A DNA stretch of 64,000 nt, from positions 1 through 64,000 of the forward strand of contig JALGSV010000008.1 of NCBI GenBank assembly GCA_029821755.1, given 5' to 3'. The DNA comes from Candidatus Zipacnadum vermilionense. GTDB lineage: Bacteria; Armatimonadota; Zipacnadia; Zipacnadales; Zipacnadaceae. Under the pieces are notes generated by a model that worked only from the letters and a program-made list of their open reading frames with translations, did not search any database and was not told where the DNA came from. Both the position numbers and the translations under genes were made by a program. Shown piece by piece: positions 51,801-60,124 of the stretch (positions within the stretch are counted from its first letter, which is position 1; the number at the start of each line of letters is the position of its first letter).

Positions 51801-52176
51801 CGCCGGGCCCGGGGACCAGGGCCGCCACCTTACCGGCATCCAGCAGCAGGCCTTCCCTAAGCGACTGCGTCAGGGGCCGCCCGATCGCCGCGCCGGCGGT
51901 CAGCGTGTAGGTGACTTCGCCATCCGCCGGCAGGTCGCGCACGATGAAAGCGACCTCGACCTCCTGGCCCAAGTCGCGTATCTGCACCGGCACCAGCTGG
52001 CCGTCGGGCCCCATCAGCCGCGCCGGGTTGGGCGCCTGGGCCTTCTCCACCCGGTAGGTCACCAGTTCATCGCGCCACTGGTGGTGTAGATAGTCCTTGA
52101 GGGTGAAGGTGACGTCCGCACACGACGCCGTCGCCGCCAGCACTATAAGTATCCCAATCGTGATCGCCTTGTTCAT
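48859..52176 (-). CDS. Secreted heparinase II/III-like protein
   Basis: A 1105-residue exported protein (signal peptide, MNKAITIGILIVLAATASCA). N-terminal beta-sandwich part, then an alpha-toroid-like central region (DWHAVGTGWHLGNPNMPPRQ, WRECPHYQFEAAM), and a C-terminal heparinase II/III-type beta-sheet domain. The signature stretch there is HGSCIEHYNYGDQGSFMLFA and onward to GSQYTPYFQGSWYFNKACFN. These lyases cleave acidic polysaccharides such as heparan sulfate or alginate by beta-elimination using Tyr and His; the actual substrate is unknown. ATG at 52176 has AGGAGGT eight bases upstream. It lies downstream of the degenerate metallophosphoesterase and upstream of the truncated esterase, suggesting a polysaccharide-related group. 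Confidence 0.85.
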   Translation of the reverse strand: MNKAITIGILIVLAATASCADVTFTLKDYLHHQWRDELVTYRVEKAQAPNPARLMGPDGQLVPVQIRDLGQEVEVAFIVRDLPADGEVTYTLTAGAAIGRPLTQSLREGLLLDAGKVAALVPGPGDEKPVGKTLADMPAPLLGVRSANGRWLGSGQLVGDLPVKSRRTTLVASGPVYAEARTDYELEGGTYSMTVRVIAGQPAVLVSEEFDMPAAAVEKCYFQYSLKEGFDPTRLAVQGRLWRQRVDQKNTAVGTDYALEFNADRREVNCIGYVCWWPETVRLMTLHASPTGQALSFFPRRIGEWRNPMGSYLETRADGRLYLSLPLYVKQAWNTDGMDMESPHYTGRLEEGWPKTALRRQWAFTLGAEGEVLPATGRSALAPQVIKYSDLPLDKIKDWIFQWDSEGVKYPRLYVDPDKLVETRVRAQQIPGWDQGLRTYPSRPLTYVLTGDPEVGDELLHATAPEENSSWYATAGAIPGLRFYVANILDNWGYVGFASPNNASPMTELVRFDAAMAVEEATEAEKAEMQELIAFVAQMVYDPDWHAVGTGWHLGNPNMPPRQEHHLAVASRALPTHPLAQAWAERGAAEQKRLLDTMVKPSGAWRECPHYQFEAAMYPMMQAAVPLKLAGTYDVFADPRLKKTMRYLMNVITPPDPRFKSGVQKLRTLPAFGNGSWEFMPLPGWIASFAAEEDPEFSQEMMWAWEAQGNQSWYQMSQLALDPTLAMKQPELKSALFEGFGAVLRSGFPSEDETWMAFKHGSCIEHYNYGDQGSFMLFAKGAPLVLHFGSQYTPYFQGSWYFNKACFNHRPITPADGEAFKTIQSFDLDPANYSLGTEAWEDKDLSSYLMDNRGFFSGKLADYARGEQVQKTQGVVGKDPTHALPPNTALAVVPIPETRWNRRIALLKDADPLAPNYFVIRDDLIGQGNFPGEWNIWTLAQDVQFNGNRALVTSKYGVMMDVFMAEPLQPQWSTRQATNEFIAGPSRQYVVDQPWLEILTNLRAKQAPGKGFLAVLYPRKADEQPATFTSLADGKGVKVVTPQGTDWVFLSEVPVQWTGEGMSFSGTAGAIRQVGEQWTVEFFEPGEATVNGKTLTADKAQEVEM

Positions 52177-52226
52177 CTGCTTGAACCTCCTGAGCAACTT
52201 ATTGCTTACTACGCACTACTTCCGCC

Positions 52227-53186
52227 CTAACCCACCGGCACCGCCTCTACCTGGAACCCTCTCTCCGCGCAGCGCACCCACAGATAGTGTGAGAACGCTC
52301 GGCCCGGCCCCGCGGTTTCATCGAGCACCCCGCCGGCCCCGCCGGTGATGAAGTACTTAACGCCCTCCCGCTCCTGATAGTCGTATAGCCCTTCCCCGCC
52401 GGAGAAGACGGCTGAGACGTGATAGTCGCGCAGGAGGGCATGCAGGGCGTCGCGGCAACGAGGGTAGCGGTCGAGGCTGCTGCCGCGACCCCCGGCTACC
52501 GGGAACAGCGGGCGGCCGGTCACGACGAAGATGTACTTGACTCCCAAGGCCTGGTACAGGTCGCTTACCAGCCACCACCATTGGTCCCCCGTGATGCGCT
52601 GTTCCTGGCCGGGGATCTCCGTATCGAGGATGATGAAATGCGCCTGCCAGCGGTCGAAGGAGTGGTAGGTGCCGCCGAAGTGCGAGGCGAAGGCGCGAGC
52701 GTTGGCGCTGCTGCGGATGTCGTGCGATCCAGGGGCGAAGGCCACGGGGACGGTCCGCAGGGCCTGCAGCGGTTGCAGGGCGTAGAATAGCCACTGGTAC
52801 TGCTGCTCCAGCGTCGCGGGGTTCTGGCTGCCCTCGATGTAGTCGCCCGTGCCGATCACGATCTCGGGCTGTCGCCGCCCCAGGTCCACCGCCAGGCGCT
52901 GCAGCACAGGGGACACCGGGGCGCCGGGTCCCGGCCGGCACCCGCCCAGCACTCCGAGAGCCAGGCTGGTCACCGGGGTCGTGGGCGTTCCCGGCTGAAC
53001 AGGAGTCTCGGTCGGCGGGCGAGGCTGGGCAGTCGGGGGAGGTAGCGTGGGGGCCTCGATGATACCGCCGGAGGGCACCGGTGCGGGCACAGGCTCCTCC
53101 TCTACCGCGGCAGCAGGGAACCATCTTCCTCCGCCGCAGAGCAGGAAAAGGCAAACAGTGAGCGCGAGCAAGCCCTCCCGACGCAT
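52227..53186 (-). CDS. Exported metallophosphoesterase-fold protein with degraded active site
   Basis: A 319-residue protein: signal peptide, Pro/Thr-rich linker (30-72), then a calcineurin-like phosphoesterase fold. Hallmarks are recognisable but altered. The first D-x-H motif is replaced by LGVLGGCRPG, the GDxxx motif survives as TGDYIEG (113-119), GNHD(E) is GSHD (153-156), the His-containing strand is VTGRPLF, and the final GHxH motif is SGGEGLY (262-268). FITGGAGG, which normally follows it, is intact. Most metal ligands are missing, so it is likely a pseudoenzyme that binds rather than hydrolyses. A binding or sensing role is inference. Confidence 0.75.
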   Translation of the reverse strand: MRREGLLALTVCLFLLCGGGRWFPAAAVEEEPVPAPVPSGGIIEAPTLPPPTAQPRPPTETPVQPGTPTTPVTSLALGVLGGCRPGPGAPVSPVLQRLAVDLGRRQPEIVIGTGDYIEGSQNPATLEQQYQWLFYALQPLQALRTVPVAFAPGSHDIRSSANARAFASHFGGTYHSFDRWQAHFIILDTEIPGQEQRITGDQWWWLVSDLYQALGVKYIFVVTGRPLFPVAGGRGSSLDRYPRCRDALHALLRDYHVSAVFSGGEGLYDYQEREGVKYFITGGAGGVLDETAGPGRAFSHYLWVRCAERGFQVEAVPVG

Positions 53187-53256
53187 GGGGTTAGGTTCGC
53201 GTCCCGGGCTCGGTTATCCTCCCGGGCCGGGGAAGACCCCTAGATGGTCGGGCCGA

Positions 53257-53481
53257 CTAGCAGCCCACCTTGGGCTTCAGGTAAGCCACCAGGTACGCGT
53301 TGGGCACAGTGCGCTCCACATCGGTGAGCTTGTCCAGTTGCTCCTGGTTGAGCCGAGCCAGTTCCAGGGGCCGGTCGTAGGCGATCACGACCACGTTGTC
53401 CCCCAACTGCTGCTCCAGCGCCCGCACTTTGCCGAGTGCCTCGTCATCCATAATCGCCAGTTTGATCCGGTCTTCAGCCAT
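53257..53481 (-). CDS. Small cytoplasmic protein of unknown function (74 residues)
   Basis: A compact alpha/beta sequence without signal peptide: AIMDDEALGKVRALEQQLGD followed by a beta-strand NVVVIAYDRPLELARLNQEQ, a helix, and a C-terminal AYLVAYLKPKVGC with a last Cys. GGGAGGAAGG precedes the ATG, an excellent ribosome-binding site, so the gene is very likely real. No family recognised. It sits between the glycosyltransferase and the metallophosphoesterase-like genes. Confidence 0.75.
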   Translation of the reverse strand: MAEDRIKLAIMDDEALGKVRALEQQLGDNVVVIAYDRPLELARLNQEQLDKLTDVERTVPNAYLVAYLKPKVGC

Positions 53482-53535
53482 TGACCTTCCTCCCGTACAG
53501 GTGGTTGTTCGCTATCGGAGACGTGGCGGACGCAG

Positions 53536-55173
53536 CTACGGTTCGGTGCCGCCCGTGGCCGGGGGACCAACGCCCGCCATGTCGTTGCGCTCGTGGATGA
53601 TGCAGTCAGGCCTCGCCATTACCGAGTGATAGTTCCTGGTCAGGAAGGCCCGCAATTCGGGGAAGTCGTAGGACACGTCCGGACCGCTGACCATGGGCTT
53701 GTGGCTACCTAGCACCTCCAGTACAAAGCGGGGGCGGCTGGAAGCCATCTCCTCCATAAAGGAGGCGCGTAGCGCCCGGATGTACGGGTGGGACACATGG
53801 TGGGAGAAGGTGGTATCGCAAAGAAAGCGGGTAGCCGGGTGCGCTCGCGCCTGCAACATGGCAGCGATGGCTCCCCCCGTCCAATCCAGGGGCTGCACGG
53901 TGTCGCCCGGCCGCAAGTGCGTGCGCAGGTAGTCGGCCATGGCGTCGGCGCGGTCGGCGCTGGCCGGCTGTAGCTGCCCGCCGCCCAGCCCCCAGATCAT
54001 GCCGCTGGGCGGGCGCCAGGTGGAAGCCACCGCGACCACCAACAGCAGTACCGGCGCCAGCCGTGCCAGGCGTGATAGCGACTCCGGCAGTCGCGTTAGG
54101 CACAGGGCGCTGAGCGCCGACAGGAAGAACAGGGCCGGTATCCAGTGGTACTCCCAGAACTGCGAGGTGGCCGGGTACAGGCAGTAGGCTACCGCCAGGG
54201 CCGCGAGGAAGTAAACCGAGTACCGCCGCGGCTTGTTCGCACCGGCCTGGTGAGCGGCCAGCCATCCACCGAAAACAGCCGGGCCGACCAGCACGGGATA
54301 GCCGCCCAGCATGGCCAGATGCGCTAGCACGCACCTGGTGTGCGCGGCCCCGGCCACCGGGACCTGGCGCGGCGCCACGCTGAGTTCGGCGTACAGGGGC
54401 CACATGTGGACCACCGAGTCCACAAACGCCTCCCACGCCCCACTGTGCCAGAGGTACAGGGCCACCGCGCTCAGCGGCAGAAGGAATCCCGCCAACGCCA
54501 CGGCCGCCATAGCCAGGGGGGACTCGCCGCCGCGGCGGGGTCTCGCCCCCGGTAGCAGCCGCGGCTGCAACATCAGATAGACCAGCGCGATCGGCAGGCC
54601 GATGGCCGCCTGTGGCTTGAGGGTAACGGCGCAACCGAACAGCACCCCGACCAGAGCGCTGCGCAGGTACCAGCGCCGCCACTCGACCGCTGCCGCCACC
54701 CACACGGCCAGCCCCACCGGCAGCATCAGCAAGAACTCCCTCTGGAAGGCATTGTAAGAGCCTAGCCCCAGGTAGTACATGCCGAACAGGGCGGGGGCGG
54801 CCGCCGCCACGGTGCGCCCATGCCGGCGCAGCAGGGCATAGGCGACCGCCATGGCTCCACCCAGGTAAAGCAGGTCGGCGCAGCGGAAGCCCAGATTGCT
54901 GAAGCCGAAAACCCGTGCGGCGGCGATGTTAATGGCGTAGGTCCCCGGCAGGTTCACGTCGAGGAAGTCGCGGTAGGGGACCAGGTGCAGGCGGTCCATG
55001 AGAAAGGCGAGGTAGTAGAAGAGCGCCGCGTCATGGTGCAGGCGCTGAAAGAGGGAAGAGACGGCGAGCAGGCCCACGGTCACCCACAGGAAGACGACGA
55101 CTACGAGGGCAACCGGGTCCTTCAGCTTGACCGCGCCGGAGCGCGTCCCCGGCGCGTCGGGGTGTTTCGACAT
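53536..55173 (-). CDS. GT39/ArnT-like membrane glycosyltransferase
   Basis: A 545-residue polytopic protein with about ten to eleven helices. The first periplasmic loop contains HHDAALFYYLAFLMDRLHLV and RDFLDVNLPG; acidic residues there are where GT39/GT83-type enzymes hold their catalytic Asp. The C-terminal soluble part (about 420-545) is characteristic of dolichyl- or polyprenyl-phosphate-sugar mannosyl- and arabinosyltransferases. Such enzymes transfer a sugar from a lipid-phosphate donor to protein, lipid or polysaccharide on the periplasmic face. Acceptor and sugar are not deducible. A role in modifying surface glycans or pilins is only a guess. Confidence 0.8.
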   Translation of the reverse strand: MSKHPDAPGTRSGAVKLKDPVALVVVVFLWVTVGLLAVSSLFQRLHHDAALFYYLAFLMDRLHLVPYRDFLDVNLPGTYAINIAAARVFGFSNLGFRCADLLYLGGAMAVAYALLRRHGRTVAAAAPALFGMYYLGLGSYNAFQREFLLMLPVGLAVWVAAAVEWRRWYLRSALVGVLFGCAVTLKPQAAIGLPIALVYLMLQPRLLPGARPRRGGESPLAMAAVALAGFLLPLSAVALYLWHSGAWEAFVDSVVHMWPLYAELSVAPRQVPVAGAAHTRCVLAHLAMLGGYPVLVGPAVFGGWLAAHQAGANKPRRYSVYFLAALAVAYCLYPATSQFWEYHWIPALFFLSALSALCLTRLPESLSRLARLAPVLLLVVAVASTWRPPSGMIWGLGGGQLQPASADRADAMADYLRTHLRPGDTVQPLDWTGGAIAAMLQARAHPATRFLCDTTFSHHVSHPYIRALRASFMEEMASSRPRFVLEVLGSHKPMVSGPDVSYDFPELRAFLTRNYHSVMARPDCIIHERNDMAGVGPPATGGTEP

Positions 55174-55202
55174 CTGCGGTATTCCGCTCCGTGAGACAGC
55201 CG

Positions 55203-55246
55203 TAGGCCGGACCTCCGGCTCCGGATTCTCTCCTCGGTCCGGCCTA
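55203..55246. repeat. Inverted repeat between glycosyltransferase and ahcY genes
   Basis: Perfect 10-bp arms TAGGCCGGAC (55203-55212) and GTCCGGCCTA (55237-55246). No T-run on either side; probably a REP-type palindrome. Confidence 0.45.
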
Positions 55247-55275
55247 TCGTCGTGCCTGTCTCGGTGCCTGTCGCC

Positions 55276-56529
55276 CTAGGTTCCCATCTCCCACGAGGCC
55301 AGGTACTGTTTCTGCTCCGGGGTCAACTCGTCTATCTCGATGCCCATCGACTGCAGCTTGAGCGCGGCTACTTTGTAGTCGATCTCATCGGGCACCTTCA
55401 TCACGCCCGAGGGAATGGTGTTGTTGACTACGTACTCGGGGCACAGCGCCTGGTTGGCGAAGCTCATATCCATCACCGAGGCCGGGTGCCCCTCGGCGGC
55501 GGCGAGGTTGACCAGCCGCCCCTCACCCAGGACGTACAGCTTGCGCCCGCCGGGCAGGTGGTACTCCTCCACCGACGGCCGGGTACGATGCACCTCCAGG
55601 GCGGTCTGCTTAAGGGCCTTGAGGTTGATCTCCACGTCAAAATGCCCCGCGTTGCACAGAATGGCCCCGTCCTTCATCGCCTCGAAGTGTGCCGCATCGA
55701 GCACCGAACGATCGCCGGTGACGGTGACGAAGATGTCCCCCAGCGCGGCGGCCTCCAGCAGCGGCATGACCTGGTAGCCGTCCATCGCCGCCTGCAGCGC
55801 CCGCAGCGGGTCAACTTCGCAGATGATGACCAGCGCCCCCATCCCTCGCGCCCGCGTGGCCACGCCCCGCCCGCAGTTGCCATAGCCGCACACTACTAGG
55901 TGGCGCCCCGCCATCAGGAGGTTGGTGGCCCGCAGGATGCCGTCCATGGTCGACTGACCCGTGCCATAGTAGTTGTCGAACAGGTGCTTAGTGTAGGCGT
56001 CGTTTACCGCGATCATCGGGTACTTGAGCGCCCCGTCCGCCGCCATCGCCCGCAGGCGGATCACCCCGGTGGTCGTCTCCTCCATGCCCGCCTTGATGCC
56101 GGGGATGAGGTCCTGGCGCTTGGAGTGCAGCGTCGAGACCAGATCGGCGCCATCGTCAATGGTGATCGTGGGCTTCAGGTCCAGCGCCGCGTTGATGTGC
56201 TCATAGTAGGTGGTCTCAGTATCCTCACCATGCAGGGCATACACCGACACGCCGAAGTCCACGACCAACGAGGCGGCGCTGTCGTCCTGGGTAGACAGGG
56301 GATTGGAGGCGCACAAGACCACCTCCGCCCCGCCGGCCTGCAGTGTCCGCATCAAGTTGGCGGTCTCGCTGGTAACGTGCAAACAGCAAGCGATGCGCTC
56401 CCCGGCCAGGGGCTGCTCTTCCGCAAAGCGCTCGCGAATCATCGCCAGTACCGGCATGTTCCGGTCGGCCCACAGGATGCGGTGTTTCCCGGCCGCGCTC
56501 AGTTCCGAATCGGCAATGTCGAAGTTCAT
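55276..56529 (-). CDS. ahcY: Adenosylhomocysteinase
   Basis: A 417-residue S-adenosylhomocysteine hydrolase, which splits SAH to adenosine and homocysteine and so keeps methyltransferases running. Motifs: HVTSET (51-56, adenine and Thr/Glu recognition), STQDD (79-83), EETTTG (150-155), [11 protein letters not shown] with catalytic Lys/Asp (181, 185), and the NAD-binding GYGNCGRG (215-222). The form is the short one, lacking the C-terminal extension and the 40-residue insertion of many proteobacterial and plant enzymes, and resembles those of Thermotoga and archaea. ATG at 56529 is preferred because AGAGG lies six bases upstream; the ATG at 56535 is adjacent to it. S-inosylhomocysteine activity cannot be excluded, but T/E in the adenine site favours SAH. 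Confidence 0.95.
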   Translation of the reverse strand: MNFDIADSELSAAGKHRILWADRNMPVLAMIRERFAEEQPLAGERIACCLHVTSETANLMRTLQAGGAEVVLCASNPLSTQDDSAASLVVDFGVSVYALHGEDTETTYYEHINAALDLKPTITIDDGADLVSTLHSKRQDLIPGIKAGMEETTTGVIRLRAMAADGALKYPMIAVNDAYTKHLFDNYYGTGQSTMDGILRATNLLMAGRHLVVCGYGNCGRGVATRARGMGALVIICEVDPLRALQAAMDGYQVMPLLEAAALGDIFVTVTGDRSVLDAAHFEAMKDGAILCNAGHFDVEINLKALKQTALEVHRTRPSVEEYHLPGGRKLYVLGEGRLVNLAAAEGHPASVMDMSFANQALCPEYVVNNTIPSGVMKVPDEIDYKVAALKLQSMGIEIDELTPEQKQYLASWEMGT

Positions 56530-56558
56530 ATTCATCCTCTTTCGCAGGTCTGCCCAGA

Positions 56559-56592
56559 GCAGGAGCACAGGCTAGCTAACCTGTGCTCCTGC
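56559..56592. other. Long perfect hairpin upstream of ahcY
   Basis: A 13-bp perfect stem (GCAGGAGCACAGG / CCTGTGCTCCTGC) with an eight-base loop, between the stop of the secreted-protein gene and the ahcY ribosome-binding site. It lacks a T-run and does not match the SAH riboswitch consensus as I know it. It could be a transcript-end structure or mRNA-stability element. Confidence 0.55.
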
Positions 56593-56620
56593 CGCTTCAT
56601 CCGACTGGCTGGGGAGCCCT

Positions 56621-57718
56621 TTACTGCAGCGGGACCGCGTTCCACCACAACTCCACTGTCTTGCGGACCAGCGACATGGCGGCCGGGTCGGAGGCAACGA
56701 AGGGAGCCAGGCTGGTGGCGTCGCCGACCAGGCGGCCCTTGGTGAACTGCAGCTCATAGCCGCCGCTCGCCGTCTGCGTGAAAGCCCGCAGGATGCCCGT
56801 GTCGCCCGGGTCGTAGACAGGGCCGTACATGGCGACCTGGCGAATGAACCGCCGCACCCACCTGGTGGCCGCGACCGCGTCATTGAACTGGAAGAAGGTC
56901 GTCTCGATCACCTGGCCCGGTACGCTCTGCACGGCGTAGCGGCGGTAGTAGAGGTTGGTGACGCCGTCGGCCTTGAGTCGATCCCTGATGCCGACGGGGT
57001 CCTGCGCCATGTCGGCCAGGGCCCAGGCCTCCACCGGAACCACTGCCGAGCCCAGAATCGGCCCGATCTCGGTAGTGGCCGCCGCGGGGGGCATGTTGGG
57101 GGCAAAATCAGCCGGGAGGTCCGGCGCCGCCAGCTCACCTGCCAGCAGTGCCTCGAGCTTGGTCACCAGCGCCTCGCCGTACTTGGCGACGATCTCCGCC
57201 GAGGCCAGCGGGCCCGGTGAGAAGAGACTCACCCGTCCCATGATCGGCCCGACCCGATAGCGCATGATGACCTCGCCGGGCTGGCCCGCCCGCGCAAAAT
57301 AGCGGCGCTCGTCGCCCCGGCGCGGCCCCTGCAGGACGGTCGCTCCGTAGGCGGTCTCGCTGCTCATGTCCACGAAGGACCGATGTGCATCCTTGCCATC
57401 CTTGAACAGGACCACGGTCACTTCCAGCCGGCTCTGCTCCTGGTCGTCGACCTTCTTGAAGGTCTGCGCGACGCAGAAGCGCTCTCCCCGGCGGGGGACG
57501 GGGTTGGCGGGGCCGCCATTGAACTGGGGGAAGCCGGCCCACCAGTCAGCGGGGGTCGCCACAACGCCGGCCACGTCAGTGAGGGCCGGCACGGTCGCCA
57601 GCAGGTCCTCCGGCGTCAGCGCCGCCGGATCCGCATCCGCAGCTAACACCGGGCTCAGGACGACGATCAGAAAAACCGTCACGGCCAGTAAAGTGCAGGT
57701 TGTCCGCAAGAGTCTCAT
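56621..57718 (-). CDS. Secreted protein of unknown function (365 residues)
   Basis: Signal peptide to about residue 27 (LIVVLSPVLAADA). Mature part has two related halves, each with an aromatic strand plus helix: FCVAQTFKKVDDQEQSRLEV and VIETTFFQFNDAVAATRWVR. Both read like domains of the DUF6599/PsbP-like 'uptake of amphipathic small molecule' type, but I cannot assign a family. No catalytic motif. It precedes ahcY with a hairpin between, and follows the rmlD-like gene. Confidence 0.7.
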   Translation of the reverse strand: MRLLRTTCTLLAVTVFLIVVLSPVLAADADPAALTPEDLLATVPALTDVAGVVATPADWWAGFPQFNGGPANPVPRRGERFCVAQTFKKVDDQEQSRLEVTVVLFKDGKDAHRSFVDMSSETAYGATVLQGPRRGDERRYFARAGQPGEVIMRYRVGPIMGRVSLFSPGPLASAEIVAKYGEALVTKLEALLAGELAAPDLPADFAPNMPPAAATTEIGPILGSAVVPVEAWALADMAQDPVGIRDRLKADGVTNLYYRRYAVQSVPGQVIETTFFQFNDAVAATRWVRRFIRQVAMYGPVYDPGDTGILRAFTQTASGGYELQFTKGRLVGDATSLAPFVASDPAAMSLVRKTVELWWNAVPLQ

Positions 57719-57789
57719 CCCTTCTCTTGGTGCGCGCCAACGCGCGCCCGCCTCGCTCCGATTACTCCGCTCGCGACCCCAGTCGCGCC

Positions 57790-58674
57790 TTACCCCAGCC
57801 CTCCCCGCACATACTCCTCCACCGCCTCTTTCCAGTCTCGCAACGGCTCAAAGCCTAACCGCGCCCACCGTTGGTTGTCAAGCACTGAGTAGCGCGGGCG
57901 GACGGTGGACGAGGGCCAGTCCGCCGCGCAGATGTGCTCGATCGCCACCCCTTGCAGACCCGCCGCCTGTGCCGCTGCCTCCGCCAGGTCCGCCCAGGTG
58001 GCCGCTCCGGCGTTGGTCAGGTGCACTACGCCATGCGCCTGGCTCAACGCTGCCTGCCACAGGCCTGCTGCCAGGTCCCGCGTGTAGGTGGGGCTCCCCC
58101 ACTGGTCGGCCACCACCCGCAGCGCCCCTTGCTCCCGGGCCCGCGCCACTACCGAGGCCACAAAGTTCTTCCCGCCCGGTCCATAGAGCCACTGGGTGCG
58201 GACGACGAGCAAGTCCGTCAGTTCCTGCGCCGCCAGCCGCTCCGCCTCCAGCTTGGACTCTCCGTAGGGATTCAGCGGGTCGGTCGGGTCCTGCTCGGTG
58301 TAGGGCGACCCCTTGGTCCCGTCAAAGACGTAGTCGGTGCTGAGGGTCACCAGCCGCGCGCCCAGCTCGGCGCAGACCAGGGCCACGTTGTGCGTCGCGG
58401 TAGCGTTGTGCAGCAAGGCCCGCTGCGGGTCGCGGGTGCAGCCGTCTACATCGGTGTAGGCCGCGCAATGGATGACCACCCGGGGCGCGTGCGGGACGAG
58501 TGCGGCTCGGGCGTCGGCCGCTTCGCTCAGGTCTCCGTCCGGCAGATCCACCCCGATAGCCTCGACCTGCCCGGGGGCCAGGTCCAGCAGCGCCGAGCCG
58601 AGCATGCCCGCCCCCCCGGTGATAACGACCTGAATTGGCTCCAATACGACGTTTTTCATTGGTTGTTCACGCAA
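57790..58674 (-). CDS. rmlD: dTDP-4-dehydrorhamnose reductase-like protein (RmlD)
   Basis: About 294 residues, short-chain dehydrogenase/extended SDR fold. Signatures: GGAGMLGSALLDLAPGQ (NAD(P)-binding), DLPDGDLSE, HCAAYTDVDGCTRDP, STDYVFDG, and the catalytic YGESK (Tyr, Lys), as in RmlD and related sugar-nucleotide reductases. It gives dTDP-L-rhamnose when rmlA, B and C are present; these are not in the window, so the substrate could be another sugar nucleotide. The TTG at 58674 has GGGAG five bases upstream; an ATG at 58659 lacks one. Divergent from the site-2 protease gene. Confidence 0.88.
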   Translation of the reverse strand: MREQPMKNVVLEPIQVVITGGAGMLGSALLDLAPGQVEAIGVDLPDGDLSEAADARAALVPHAPRVVIHCAAYTDVDGCTRDPQRALLHNATATHNVALVCAELGARLVTLSTDYVFDGTKGSPYTEQDPTDPLNPYGESKLEAERLAAQELTDLLVVRTQWLYGPGGKNFVASVVARAREQGALRVVADQWGSPTYTRDLAAGLWQAALSQAHGVVHLTNAGAATWADLAEAAAQAAGLQGVAIEHICAADWPSSTVRPRYSVLDNQRWARLGFEPLRDWKEAVEEYVRGGLG

Positions 58675-58775
58675 CTATTCTCCCTCGCTGTCGTCTATCC
58701 TTCTCGGAGCCGCACGACCCGCCGGAATATGTTATGCTTCCGGCGCGTTTATTGCTGCCCCTCGGGAGGACCAAC

Positions 58776-59909
58776 ATGCGAGGCTGGCGTATCGGGACGA
58801 TCAAGGGCATCGATCTCGAGATCAACTACACCTGGATCATCATGTTCGTGCTCTTCACCTTCGTGTTCGCGAACATGCTGCGTCCGGTGGCGCCGAACCA
58901 GCCGGTGGCCCAGTGGGTGGGCGGCGCTATCGCCTGCCTGTTGTTCGCAGCCTCGGTGCTGGTGCATGAGCTCTGCCACTCGCTGGTCGCGCTCTCGCTG
59001 GGCATCAAGGTCAGCCGCATCACCCTCTTCGTCTTTGGTGGCGTTGCGCAGGTGGAGGGCGAGGTGCCCACCCCGGGCGGCGAGTTCCTCATGTCCATCG
59101 CCGGCCCGGCCAGTTCGGCGGCCCTCGCTCTGGGCTTCTACTTCCTCAGCGGAGGACACTGGGACCCCAACAACGCGCCCGACATGGTTACCGGGGTCAT
59201 CGCCTTGCTGGCTCTGATCAACCGAGCCCTGGCCCTCTTCAACATGCTCCCCGGCCTGCCGCTCGATGGGGGACGGGTGCTGCACTCCATTATCTGGGCA
59301 ATCACCGGCCGGGAGCAGGCCGCCACGCGTCTGGCCTCCGCCTTCGGCGTATCCCTGGGAGTGCTGCTGATGGCCTGGGGCGGCTTCCTGGCTCTCTTTG
59401 TTCGCGGCGGGACGATGGGCCTGTGGGCCTTCGTCATCGGCTGGCTGATCCTGACGGTGGCCCGGGCGGAGGGCCGGCAGTCGGAACTAAAACAGATCCT
59501 GAAGGGTCTACAGGTTGGGCAGGTAATGCATTGGCCCGTAGCCAGCGTCCCGGCCGGGATGGCTCTGGACACCGCGGTGCAGCAGTATGCCGCCGTGCGT
59601 CCCCAGCCGTTGTACCCGGTGATCGACGAGCGGGGAGTGGCGGTGGGAGTGCTGGAACAGTCAGGTCTGCGGAGCCATGATCCGTCCCAGTGGTCCGCGT
59701 TTACCGTCTCGCAGGTGATGCAGCCGCTGGACCCGGCGCGAATGACTATCGGCCTGCATGCAGCAGCCACGGAGGCGTTGGCCCGGATGGCGCAAAACGG
59801 CCTGGGGTGGCTGATGGTCAGCTCGGTGGAGAACCAGCCCATCGGCCTGGTCACGGAGGGCGGCATTGTCGCCGCGGCCAGTCACCGGCACGGGCCGGAG
59901 GTCGCTTGA
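58776..59909 (+). CDS. Site-2 protease (M50) with CBS domains
   Basis: A 377-residue intramembrane zinc metalloprotease. Zinc-binding HELCH (64-68) in the first catalytic helix, NMLPGLPLDGGRVLH with Asp164 in the second, and several further helices. The last 140 residues carry a CBS-domain pair: VMHWPVASVPAGMALD, YPVIDERGVAVGVLEQSGLR, VMQPLDPARMTIGLHAA. Similar M50/CBS proteins (SpoIVFB/Rv-type) cleave membrane-bound anti-sigma factors or proteins such as FtsB and respond to nucleotides. A link to the anti-sigma factor at 3618 is attractive but unsupported here. ATG at 58776 has GGGAGG eight bases upstream. Confidence 0.93.
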   Translation: MRGWRIGTIKGIDLEINYTWIIMFVLFTFVFANMLRPVAPNQPVAQWVGGAIACLLFAASVLVHELCHSLVALSLGIKVSRITLFVFGGVAQVEGEVPTPGGEFLMSIAGPASSAALALGFYFLSGGHWDPNNAPDMVTGVIALLALINRALALFNMLPGLPLDGGRVLHSIIWAITGREQAATRLASAFGVSLGVLLMAWGGFLALFVRGGTMGLWAFVIGWLILTVARAEGRQSELKQILKGLQVGQVMHWPVASVPAGMALDTAVQQYAAVRPQPLYPVIDERGVAVGVLEQSGLRSHDPSQWSAFTVSQVMQPLDPARMTIGLHAAATEALARMAQNGLGWLMVSSVENQPIGLVTEGGIVAAASHRHGPEVA

Positions 59910-59934
59910 CGCCTGACCTGCGGGACCATATAAT
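59906..59934 (+). promoter_or_regulatory. Near-perfect promoter for cysE
   Basis: TTGACG (59906-59911) and TATAAT (59929-59934) with exactly 17 bases between. The -35 overlaps the stop codon of the site-2 protease gene. Confidence 0.85.
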
Positions 59935-60124
59935 CCTCACACAGGACGTCCTTCGGAGCCGCAGGCTAGGCCTGGGGCTCGTTTCACAACCGGCACAACG
60001 ACAGGCGTAGAGGCAGGCGCCGCGACAAGCACCACGACATCGGGGCCGCACCCCCCAGCGCAAGTCAGAAGCCCAGGGCTGGTCGCCCGAAGTCTGAGGT
60101 CTGAAGTCTGAGGTCTTCCCATCC
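59935..60124 (+). other. 190-nt untranslated leader of cysE
   Basis: No frame or ribosome-binding site is convincing in this stretch. It contains a GGACGTCC palindrome near 59944, a CAGGC/GCCTG pair near 59968, and ends in the 14-bp tandem repeat. A cis-regulatory RNA is possible (T-box elements precede cysE in Firmicutes), but I see no T-box or SAM riboswitch consensus. Confidence 0.35.
60089..60116 (+). repeat. Exact tandem duplication of a 14-bp unit before cysE
   Basis: Two identical copies of GAAGTCTGAGGTCT, ending eight bases before the cysE ATG. The same unit, degenerate, precedes the 1409-residue protein gene at 20851-20886. Confidence 0.85.

Noticed and set aside
55876..55905. Loss of NAD-binding function in adenosylhomocysteinase because of GYGNCGRG
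   Set aside because: That position varies among functional homologues (W, D and others), and all catalytic residues are present.
56559..56592. SAH riboswitch upstream of ahcY
   Set aside because: There is only a simple hairpin; none of the conserved SAH riboswitch sequence blocks is visible.
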